The position numbers and the translations under genes were made by a program. 64,000 nucleotides of DNA from Chitinophaga eiseniae (GTDB lineage: Bacteria; Bacteroidota; Bacteroidia; Chitinophagales; Chitinophagaceae), in NCBI RefSeq assembly GCF_012641265.1, contig NZ_JABAHZ010000001.1, positions 434,001-498,000 of the forward strand, in the 5' to 3' direction. Numbering within the stretch: position 1 is the first letter of the stretch; each line of letters begins with the position of its first letter. Of this stretch, positions 9,574 through 17,053 are shown piece after piece. The notes under the pieces are model-generated. The model did no database searches and had not been told where the DNA came from. It saw nothing but the letters and a program-made list of their open reading frames with translations.

Positions 9574-9710
9574 TGTCCGCTGATTTACCTTGGTTGGCGC
9601 TATTAGTTACTGCGCGGTAAATATACAAAATGAATGTCTTTCTTTTCTAGTGATATAAAAAACGGTGATAATAAGAAAGTGTTTTTCTACATCTTTGCAG
9701 CACCGGCTTA

Positions 9711-9740
9711 AAACAAAAAAGCCGCTTCACCAGCGGCTTT
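9711..9740 (-). terminator. Rho-independent terminator of the tRNA-Cys-like unit
   Basis: A stem AGCCGCT / AGCGGCT (9720-9726 with 9732-9738), extendable by two A-T pairs, with loop TCACC, is followed on the minus strand by TTTTTTGTTTT. It lies 8-10 bases past the 3' end of the tRNA-like sequence. Confidence 0.75.
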
Positions 9741-9747
9741 CGTTTCG

Positions 9748-9816
9748 AGGTTTTAGCGGATTCGAACCGCTGTACGAGCTTTGCAGGGACCTGCCTAACC
9801 ACTCATCCATGAAACC
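9748..9816 (-). tRNA. Degenerate tRNA-Cys(GCA)-like gene, probably a pseudogene
   Basis: Read on the minus strand, the 69-nt sequence has an acceptor strand GGTTTCA opposite AAAACC, a canonical T8, a D-loop AGTGGTTA, the anticodon loop CTGCAAA (anticodon GCA, cysteine), a perfect T-arm (AGCGG, loop TTCGAAT, CCGCT) and discriminator T73. The anticodon stem GGTCC / GCTCG has only two of five pairs, the D-stem is mostly unpaired, and one acceptor position is mismatched or missing. No CCA is encoded. It has promoter-like boxes (9879-9909) and its own terminator (9711-9740), so it looks transcribed. It may be a decayed tRNA-Cys copy, an unusual functional tRNA, or a small RNA derived from one. Confidence 0.55.
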
Positions 9817-9878
9817 TGATGTTTATAATATTACCATTTTTCACCCACTGGCAATACCATTTTTCTTTGTTGGGACCG

Positions 9879-9909
9879 CGAAAGTAGTAAAATTCTAATA
9901 ACCACCAAA
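9879..9909 (-). promoter_or_regulatory. Candidate Bacteroidota promoter for the tRNA-Cys-like unit
   Basis: On the minus strand TTTG (9909-9906) and TACTTTCG (9886-9879) are separated by 19 bases. This matches the Bacteroidota -33 TTTG / -7 TAnnTTTG consensus except for one base. Transcription would start near 9873, about 57 bases before the tRNA-like sequence. Confidence 0.5.
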
Positions 9910-9927
9910 CATTATTCAAGAAATAGC

Positions 9928-9945
9928 TGGAAAAAGATTTTTCCA
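9928..9945. repeat. Inverted repeat in the 9910-10161 intergenic stretch
   Basis: A perfect 8-bp inverted repeat (TGGAAAAA / TTTTTCCA) with a 2-base centre. Apart from this I see nothing recognisable between the tRNA-like promoter and the palindrome at 10162. Confidence 0.3.
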
Positions 9946-10161
9946 TGTAACTATGAATGCACGACTATTAATTGTACATTGGTTTCCTGTGGTGGTGCGT
10001 AGCAGGGGAGGAGATGGTGGTACTGACGGATTGTCGATGTAGTATATAATATGCGGTCTCCTGTTATAAATTGTACCGATATGCAGCGCAATAAAAACGT
10101 GACCTTATTTAAACCTGTCTTATCTGTAACGCCTACACGAAAACCCAGATATAATATTTTG

Positions 10162-10176
10162 TTAACATCATGTTAA
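10162..10176. promoter_or_regulatory. Operator-like palindrome upstream of the Oar-like receptor gene
   Basis: TTAACATCATGTTAA is a perfect palindrome around a central C. It lies 58 bp before the ATG at 10234 and just upstream of a weak -7-like box, TAATTTCG (10199-10206). The position suggests a dimeric regulator site over the promoter; the regulator is not identifiable. Confidence 0.35.
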
Positions 10177-10233
10177 TATTCTATAAACATCACGTAGATA
10201 ATTTCGCGAACTGAATTTAAACCATCTAAATCG

Positions 10234-13200
10234 ATGAAGCGATCACTCTGTCTGTTCTTTATTACGTTAGGTATGCTAGCGTCTTCCTATGTATTTGCCC
10301 AATCTACGCTGGCCGATTTGAATGGTCAGGTCAAAGCCAAGGATGGTACCCTGATTCCTGGAGCATCTGTTACTGTAAGAAATGAATCCACTGGTTTCAC
10401 CAACAGAACCCAGTCAAATAACAAAGGCCTTTACACTTTTAAACAATTGCCACTCGGTGGTCCTTACACGATTACCGTATCGGCAGTGGGTTTCGGTGCG
10501 CAGAAAAAGCAGGACTATAACCTTAACCAGGGAGATGTGCTCCAGGTGAGCTTTGACCTGGAACAAGCTGTTTCAAACCTAGATGCCGTTACCATCGTAT
10601 CTACTTCCAACAGGAAAGCCATTGTAAATGCGGGCGCTGCTACTACCATTACCCCCACAGATATGAACAGGTTGCCTGTCAACGGAAGAAACTTCGCTAA
10701 CCTAGCGGCATTGTCACCGCTTACCGGTAATGGTAACAGTATCAGTGGTCAGCTGGGATCTGGTACCAACTATACGATCGATGGTATGACGGCGAAAAAT
10801 CCTACTTCTGCTGGTCCTACCACGTCCAGGAGCGGTGCGCCGTATTCTATCTCTATCGAAGCGGTTCGTGAGTTTAAAGTGGTTACCAACCAATATGATG
10901 TTACGCTCGGCAGGTCCGGTGGCGGTACCGTGAGCGCTGTTACCAAATCCGGTACCAACACGGTATCCGGGTCGGTATTCGGCTATGGTCGTGCCAACTG
11001 GTTATCCAGCCCTTATGATATCCGTGGCAACAAAAGAAATAACGACTATTCCACTTACCAGTTCGGAGGTTCTATCGGCGGACCCATCATCAAAGATAAA
11101 TTGCATTACTTCTTTGCCTGGGACCATCAAACCGACAACCGTTCCCTGGTAATCGCAGATGTACAATCTAATTCCGATCAACTGGTATATAATATCACCA
11201 GGAATGTACTGGATACATTTGTAGATATTGCCAGAACAAAGTATGGCGTTTCCAACCATGCACAATATGGCTCTTTTGGAAAGACACGTAAGTCCGATGC
11301 CGGCTTCCTGCGCCTGGATTGGCAGATTAACGATAGAAACCTGTTGACCATCAGGGACAACTATACCAATGATATCAACAAGCTGGGTTTGATTGATAAT
11401 ACGGCCATTGACCTGTATGAGTCAACCGGTAACGACTTCAACAAAGATAACAGCCTGTTGCTGACGCTGAGGTCTACCATCAGCACTAAAGTGACCAACG
11501 AGTTAAAGGCGCAGCATTTATATACCTGGCAAGCCAGCAGGCAAAATGATGAGCTGCCAGGTGCGCTTCCAAGAGCGATCGTAGAAAACGTCACTTCTGT
11601 GTTGTCTGATGGATCTACCAAGTCTACCAATGTCCAGATCGGTGGCCACCGCTTTGGTCAGGAAGGATTTACCAACAACGTTTTCCAGCTCACGGATAAC
11701 CTGTATTACAACACCCAAAAAGTAAACTATACCTTTGGTATCGATCTCATGTATACGCACGCCAAATCACTGTATGGTAGCGAAGTAAATGGTCGCTATG
11801 TGTACAGAGGTCTGGATGCTTTCCGTAATAATACGCCCTATGCCTTTTATCGCGAAGTGCCATTGGTAGCCGATCCAAGCGTAACTTCCGGTATTTTCAA
11901 TGGCGGTATCTATGGTCAGTTGCAAACCGACCTGGGTAAAGGGGTAAGCCTCACGGCCGGTTTACGTTTCGATATGGCTACTTATCCCCAGGCGCCATTC
12001 AACGAAGATCTGTATAAGGCACTGGGCTTAAGAACCAACAACAGCATTAAGTCTTTTGTGCCACAGCCAAGGATCCAGTTCACATGGGATGTTAACCAAA
12101 AGCACACCGATTATATCAAAGTGGGTGCAGGTGTATTTAGCTCCGATATTAATAACTATATGCTCATCAACAACCTCACATTTGATGGCCGGCATTTCGG
12201 AACAGCTAACCTGAACGCGAGTTCTGTAAGTATACCTTCTCCTGATTTCGCGGCATTCAGGAAAGATCTTTCTACCGTACCAAATTTTGCACAATACCAG
12301 TTGCCACTCATCAACTACACAGGTCCCGACGCTAAAATACCTGTCGTTTACAAGGCTAATATCAATTATACCAAATATATTACCAGCCGCCTGAGAATGG
12401 GCGTTTCTGCTTACCTGACCTACGGCCGTAACAACTATTTCTATATAGATAGGAATATGGTGGAAACCCCATATTTCACGATGCCTAACGAGGCCAACAG
12501 GGGAGTATATATTCCTTTAGATAAGATGAATACCAGCGGTGGCAGTGGTAACTACTTAGATGGCAGAATCAATAATGCGTTCGGTAGGGTACTGGAATTA
12601 ACCAGCAAGGGTAAAAACAATACCTATACTTTTGTATATGACGTTAACTACCGTTATTATAAAGATGGTAGCATCACCGCCAGCTATACCTGGAACGATT
12701 CCAAAGATAATACCTCCTACAACGGTAACGTTGCCAATACTGCTACCTTAAGTTTACCGGTGGCAGATGATCCACGTAATTTGAGTAAGATGAGTTATTC
12801 GGATGCACAATTCCGTCATAAGGTAGTATTCTATGGTACATCGCCCACCGTTGCAGGATTTGTGTTCAGCGTACGCTTCTCCGGTATCGGAGGCACCCGT
12901 TACAGCCTGCTGGCTGGTGTAAACAGCAACCAGGATTTTGTAAGTGGTACCAACGACCTGGCTTATGTATTTAACCCCAATGATCCGGCAACATCCGCGG
13001 CTGTTAGAGACGGTTTGAATAAATTGTTGAGTTCAGGCGCCGGTGGTAGTTTCAAAAAATATATTGAAAAATCGGAAGGTAAGATTGCAGAAAGAAATGG
13101 GGGTGTCAATGGTTTCTATGGCACGTTCGATTTAAGACTGGCTAAAACACTTAAAGTGTCCAAGAAGAGCGGTTTTGAGCTTTCTGTAGATGTTTTCAAC

Positions 13201-13383
13201 TTCGCCAATATGCTCAACAAGAAATGGGGCGCCAGCCATAACTTTGGCAATACCTCGTTATACCGTGCTTCTGCATTCAGCAAAGATACCCGCTCGTACA
13301 ACTATTCCGTTAATACCAGCGGAATTGCCAACCCGGGTGGAGATCCTTACCAGGTGCAGTTAGGAGTAAGATTCTTCTTCTAA
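10234..13383 (+). CDS. Oar-like TonB-dependent outer-membrane receptor
   Basis: The 1049-residue protein has a signal peptide (cleavage near YVFAQ, residue 23), a carboxypeptidase-regulatory-like beta domain (about 29-110, LIPGASVTVRNESTGF), a plug (RLPVNGRNFANLAALSPLTG, NYTIDGMTAKNPT), and a large beta-barrel ending in aromatic residues (VQLGVRFFF), the usual barrel-assembly signal. There is no STN domain and no SusD partner. It resembles the Oar group of TonB receptors, linked in myxobacteria and Bacteroidota to uptake or secretion of surface proteins. It stands alone between the tRNA-like unit and a convergent protease gene and is probably monocistronic. Substrate unknown. Confidence 0.88.
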   Translation: MKRSLCLFFITLGMLASSYVFAQSTLADLNGQVKAKDGTLIPGASVTVRNESTGFTNRTQSNNKGLYTFKQLPLGGPYTITVSAVGFGAQKKQDYNLNQGDVLQVSFDLEQAVSNLDAVTIVSTSNRKAIVNAGAATTITPTDMNRLPVNGRNFANLAALSPLTGNGNSISGQLGSGTNYTIDGMTAKNPTSAGPTTSRSGAPYSISIEAVREFKVVTNQYDVTLGRSGGGTVSAVTKSGTNTVSGSVFGYGRANWLSSPYDIRGNKRNNDYSTYQFGGSIGGPIIKDKLHYFFAWDHQTDNRSLVIADVQSNSDQLVYNITRNVLDTFVDIARTKYGVSNHAQYGSFGKTRKSDAGFLRLDWQINDRNLLTIRDNYTNDINKLGLIDNTAIDLYESTGNDFNKDNSLLLTLRSTISTKVTNELKAQHLYTWQASRQNDELPGALPRAIVENVTSVLSDGSTKSTNVQIGGHRFGQEGFTNNVFQLTDNLYYNTQKVNYTFGIDLMYTHAKSLYGSEVNGRYVYRGLDAFRNNTPYAFYREVPLVADPSVTSGIFNGGIYGQLQTDLGKGVSLTAGLRFDMATYPQAPFNEDLYKALGLRTNNSIKSFVPQPRIQFTWDVNQKHTDYIKVGAGVFSSDINNYMLINNLTFDGRHFGTANLNASSVSIPSPDFAAFRKDLSTVPNFAQYQLPLINYTGPDAKIPVVYKANINYTKYITSRLRMGVSAYLTYGRNNYFYIDRNMVETPYFTMPNEANRGVYIPLDKMNTSGGSGNYLDGRINNAFGRVLELTSKGKNNTYTFVYDVNYRYYKDGSITASYTWNDSKDNTSYNGNVANTATLSLPVADDPRNLSKMSYSDAQFRHKVVFYGTSPTVAGFVFSVRFSGIGGTRYSLLAGVNSNQDFVSGTNDLAYVFNPNDPATSAAVRDGLNKLLSSGAGGSFKKYIEKSEGKIAERNGGVNGFYGTFDLRLAKTLKVSKKSGFELSVDVFNFANMLNKKWGASHNFGNTSLYRASAFSKDTRSYNYSVNTSGIANPGGDPYQVQLGVRFFF

Positions 13384-13408
13384 AATCATCTGCAAAACTC
13401 ATATTGTT

Positions 13409-13445
13409 CATCGCCCAGCCGAAGTTTCACTTCAGTTGGGCGATG
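13409..13445. terminator. Bidirectional terminator hairpin
   Basis: An outer perfect 9-bp stem (CATCGCCCA / TGGGCGATG) encloses an inner GAAGT / ACTTC stem, located between the convergent Oar-like receptor and serine protease genes. T-runs are weak on both sides. Confidence 0.6.
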
Positions 13446-13458
13446 GACATTTTACAGC

Positions 13459-14403
13459 TCACCTCCCCAACAACTCCAGCAGCGCCGCCACCGGCGCAGT
13501 ATCTTTCACCACCAGCTGTTGATGTACGCCGGTCGTCATAGCGCCTTTCCCCTGGTCTGTTGAGATCGGTGCAGTAGACGACACAATGCCTATCAGATTA
13601 CCACATTTATCCAATACCGGGCCGCCGCTTGAACCGATGGCATAGTCTGCGGTAATTTCCATGCGAACAGGAGGCTTGCCAAGCGGGTTATAGCCTGCTG
13701 CCGCGGCCTGCTTATCAATGGTTACATTCCTGGCTACAATGCCATGGCTGAAGTAGTAGAAATACCCCAATGGATGGGAGAGGCAGTATACCGGATCGCC
13801 TGTTTCGGCGGGCCTTCCCAGCGGCAGCGGAACCAGTGGCATGCTTTGGGTATTGATATGGAATACGGCGATGTCATTGTTCTGCGAGTAAGCCAATATC
13901 CTGTCAATAAAGTGTACATGCCCATCGGGGGCAATGATAAAATAAAGGCTGTCGTTATCGTTTCCCGGCAGTGGTTTTTGCAGGATATCTTTCAATACAT
14001 GGTAGTTAGTCACGCAAATGCCGTTGGTGCTGATGGCAAAGGCGGTGCCTATCAGGTCGAAATTCATGGCGCCCGCCGCCTGTGCTTTCTGCAGTTTACC
14101 GATAATGAATACACTTTGTTTTCGCCGCGCATAAATGGAGGCGCCGTCCAGCGGTTTTCTGCCGGCACGAAGGGTGGTGATGGCAGCTCCTTTAGGCGGC
14201 GCTTCATCTGCCAGCAGGGCCGCGCTATCTTGCAATGTTTTCAGCGAAATAAGGGCTTTGCCGCGAAGTGTATCTAAATGAAGATGACTGAAGAATTGCT
14301 GGTAATCGATGTACCTGTTATTGTTGGCTACCGCCTGCCCGCGGGCGCTGGTATGCCACAACAGCAAGAAAGTGCCGATCAGTATTAAGTAGCTTGTTTT
14401 CAT
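13459..14403 (-). CDS. Exported trypsin-like serine protease (S1C-like), no PDZ domain
   Basis: The 314-residue protein has a signal peptide (ILIGTFLLLWHTSARGQA). A chymotrypsin-fold protease domain has the expected triad: His135 in VTNYHVL, Asp177 in NNDIAVF and Ser259 in GSSGGPV. It resembles the catalytic half of DegP/HtrA proteases but has no room for a PDZ domain, and about 90 residues of unknown fold precede the catalytic domain. It should act in the periplasm. It starts 2 bp after the second MutS-like gene and is the last gene of the long minus-strand run, so it is probably co-transcribed with the ABC/MutS genes. Confidence 0.87.
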   Translation of the reverse strand: MKTSYLILIGTFLLLWHTSARGQAVANNNRYIDYQQFFSHLHLDTLRGKALISLKTLQDSAALLADEAPPKGAAITTLRAGRKPLDGASIYARRKQSVFIIGKLQKAQAAGAMNFDLIGTAFAISTNGICVTNYHVLKDILQKPLPGNDNDSLYFIIAPDGHVHFIDRILAYSQNNDIAVFHINTQSMPLVPLPLGRPAETGDPVYCLSHPLGYFYYFSHGIVARNVTIDKQAAAAGYNPLGKPPVRMEITADYAIGSSGGPVLDKCGNLIGIVSSTAPISTDQGKGAMTTGVHQQLVVKDTAPVAALLELLGR

Positions 14404-14405
14404 GA

Positions 14406-15728
14406 TTAACGGGGTTGGTCGAGTAATTCGAGGATGCCTTCGTTGCGTATGATCATCATACCCTGCCGGTCCGACGTAATACCTTCTTTTAGCACGTAGG
14501 GGTAGGTGGGACGCTTCCCATCCATTACGGTGGGCATATAGGCAAAATGGATGTTGGCGCGTTGTTTCAATGCTTCGCCTACTTCAATAATATGGGTGGA
14601 GATGATGAACAGACAGTTGCCGTAATCAGCAAAACCTTGTGTAACGGCCAATGTACCATCATAGGCATCTTTTACATTGGTGCCTTTAAATAACTCGTCG
14701 AACAGCAGTAATAGCTTTTTGCCGCTGGCGGCCGCTTCTGCGGCCTGTTTCACGCGCACTACTTCTGCATAGAAATGGCTGTAGCCGAGACCTATATTAT
14801 CCGCTACATTGATAGAGGAGTACAGTCCTTCCCTGACGGAAAATTCCATCTCTCCGGCCGCTACCGGAAATCCCATATGGGCCATGTACAACCCGATTCC
14901 CACAGCTTTCATCAGGGTAGATTTACCAGCCATGTTAGCGCCGGTGAGAAATAGCAGGTTGGTTTGTCCGTTTAACAACAGGTGGTTGCCGATGGCCTTA
15001 TCAATACATGGATGGCGTAGGCCGGTAGCGGACAACACATTTTTATTGGCGTCGACGGCCGTGGCATAATTAAAACCCTTGTTACGGGCAACATTGCTGA
15101 CAGCTATGTTTACATCTACTTCATAAATAAAAGTCAGGATGGTTTGCATTTCCCCGTGTAGTTTCCCTTTGAGCAAATGCTCAAAATAGGCGAGGGTACG
15201 TAATGGCAGCGCCGTATAGATGTCTATCTCCCGCAAACGTTCCAGTCGTTTGTCAGATAAGAGGTTCCTGATATCGGCTAAGCGCGCGGTAAAGGGACCG
15301 GCATTAGCAGGGAAGGAGTGTACAAAGTTATAACAATGCATCAGGGTAATGATGGTGGCCTGTAAGCCCTGTACCTTTTTTTTGTAGCGCTCATCGCGGG
15401 TGAGCGCGGCCAGCCATTTGTGGACGATAGTGCCTGCCAGCACCAGCACGGGGTTACCGGATACCTGCACATCGAGGTATTCCTGCATCAGCTGCAGCTG
15501 TTGTACATCAAATGCAAATGGCCGGTTGGCCTCCTGGAAGAAGCGAAATACCTGGCTGCGCTCATTGATGGCAGCAGCGGCTGTCAGGGGCTGGCGAAAC
15601 ATCTGGTCCAATAAATGCCCGCCGCCTCTTGTTTTTACCTGGTTAAACAGGTGATATACAGAATCCTGCCGGAACTTTCCCAGCAGGTTCAACTCATCCA
15701 ATGTCTGTTTGTCGGTGCTGAAGCTCAT
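14406..15728 (-). CDS. MutS-family ATPase without mismatch-recognition domain (second of a tandem pair)
   Basis: The 440-residue protein has a helical lever/clamp-like region (about 1-225) and a MutS ATPase domain with Walker A GANMAGKST (263-271), Walker B LLLFDEL (Asp344, Glu345) and the MutS-type STHIIEVGEAL near the end. The N-terminal mismatch-binding and connector domains of MutS are absent, as is the Smr nuclease domain of MutS2, so it is unlikely to be the main repair protein. The ATG at 15728 lies 35 bp inside the preceding MutS-like gene, suggesting translational coupling. The homologous neighbour suggests a heterodimer. DNA role unknown. Confidence 0.88.
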   Translation of the reverse strand: MSFSTDKQTLDELNLLGKFRQDSVYHLFNQVKTRGGGHLLDQMFRQPLTAAAAINERSQVFRFFQEANRPFAFDVQQLQLMQEYLDVQVSGNPVLVLAGTIVHKWLAALTRDERYKKKVQGLQATIITLMHCYNFVHSFPANAGPFTARLADIRNLLSDKRLERLREIDIYTALPLRTLAYFEHLLKGKLHGEMQTILTFIYEVDVNIAVSNVARNKGFNYATAVDANKNVLSATGLRHPCIDKAIGNHLLLNGQTNLLFLTGANMAGKSTLMKAVGIGLYMAHMGFPVAAGEMEFSVREGLYSSINVADNIGLGYSHFYAEVVRVKQAAEAAASGKKLLLLFDELFKGTNVKDAYDGTLAVTQGFADYGNCLFIISTHIIEVGEALKQRANIHFAYMPTVMDGKRPTYPYVLKEGITSDRQGMMIIRNEGILELLDQPR

Positions 15729-17052
15729 AATTATTTGGGTGGTTGTCGGTTTGTTGCTTTCCCTTTTGCAGGATGTCAAGGATGCCTTCATTACGAATGA
15801 TAATCATACCATGCCGGTCGTCGGTAATACCTTCTTCCAGTGTATACGTATAGGCAGGCGTATGGCCTTCCATGCGGGTGGGAAGAAAAAAGAAGCCAAT
15901 AGGCGCTTCTTGCCGGAGCGCTTCTCCTGCTTCTACGATATGTGAGGAAACGAGGAAAAGGCTGCGTGTCTGTTTGGCAAATCCCTTTATAATAGCGATG
16001 GTGGCTTCCTGGGCATCTTTCACATTGGTGCCGCGGAACAATTCGTCGAACAGCACAAACAGCAATTTGCCCGCGCTCAGTTCTTTGGCAATTTTCTTCA
16101 CCCGCAGTACTTCTGCATAGAAGTGGCTGGCGCCTATGCCCAGGTTGTCCGGGAGATTGATGGTAGTATACAGTCCATCCATAACAGAAAATTCCATCGA
16201 CGTAGCCGCCACCGGAAAGCCCATGTGCGCCAGGTATAGCGCAGTGCTCAGGGATCGGAGAAAGGTGGATTTGCCGGCCATATTGGCGCCTGTAAGGAAA
16301 ATGATGTTGCGTTGCATGTACATCTCTATATTGTTGCCCACCGGCGCTTTGAGCGAGGGGTGGTACACGCCCGTTACTTTCAGGGTACAGGTACCTTTCT
16401 CTAACGCTGCCGGGAATACGAATTTCCGTTCGGCAGCGGTGCGGGCAACAGAGAGATATACATCCAGCATATAAATGTGGCGCAGCAGCCGGATGATCTT
16501 ATCGTTTTCGCTCACCCGGAAAAGTGCATCATACGCAGTAATGGCGGCATAGGGCAGTTTATGTCCTTTCCCGGGCATTTCTTTGAGCGCCGGCGCCAGG
16601 GCAGGTTCTGTCAGCAAGGTATTGATCACCGTTCTTTCCGGTGCATAGCCGGCTATGGTCGCCACCTCCTGTTTTTCCATGAAGGTTTTGGTGAGGTGGA
16701 TCAGGGAGATGACAGCCATGACGCCGTTCTGTATCTCTTTTTCACCCAGCACATGTTCCTGGCCATGTTGTCCCGGCCGGGGATGATTGGAGAGATATTT
16801 TTCTGCCATATCAAAAAGCGCTGCGTCATAAGGAAACCCGAGCCCCAGGCTGGCAAACTGCCGGATGATGCTGCTGCGCTGGTTGATAGCGCCCTCGTCG
16901 GATAGAGGAGAACGGAACATCTCTTCCAGCAGCGCTTCTCCACCCCGGGTATGCAGCTGGTTGTAGAGGTCGTAGATCCCGCCTTTGTCGCGTTTCCCGA
17001 ACAGCCCCAGGTCTTCTATGGTTTGTTCATCTGTTTGTAAATAGGTGATCAT
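15694..17052 (-). CDS. MutS-family ATPase without mismatch-recognition domain (first of a tandem pair)
   Basis: The 452-residue paralogue of the next gene shares its layout: an N-terminal segment (DLGLFGKRDKGGIYDLYNQ) closely matching the start of its partner, a helical core, Walker A GANMAGKST (255-263), and Walker B LLFVLFDELFRGTNVKD followed by SSHIVEAGEAL. Mismatch-recognition, connector and Smr domains are missing. The end overlaps the start of the downstream paralogue. It begins 1 bp after the GldF-GldG-like permease stop, so permease and MutS-like proteins are very probably made from the same mRNA. Confidence 0.88.
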   Translation of the reverse strand: MITYLQTDEQTIEDLGLFGKRDKGGIYDLYNQLHTRGGEALLEEMFRSPLSDEGAINQRSSIIRQFASLGLGFPYDAALFDMAEKYLSNHPRPGQHGQEHVLGEKEIQNGVMAVISLIHLTKTFMEKQEVATIAGYAPERTVINTLLTEPALAPALKEMPGKGHKLPYAAITAYDALFRVSENDKIIRLLRHIYMLDVYLSVARTAAERKFVFPAALEKGTCTLKVTGVYHPSLKAPVGNNIEMYMQRNIIFLTGANMAGKSTFLRSLSTALYLAHMGFPVAATSMEFSVMDGLYTTINLPDNLGIGASHFYAEVLRVKKIAKELSAGKLLFVLFDELFRGTNVKDAQEATIAIIKGFAKQTRSLFLVSSHIVEAGEALRQEAPIGFFFLPTRMEGHTPAYTYTLEEGITDDRHGMIIIRNEGILDILQKGKQQTDNHPNNYELQHRQTDIG

Positions 17053-17053
17053 C

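Noticed and set aside
14406..17052. Main mismatch-repair MutS, or MutS2
   Set aside because: Both proteins lack mismatch-recognition and connector domains and have no Smr domain; only clamp-like and ATPase parts remain.
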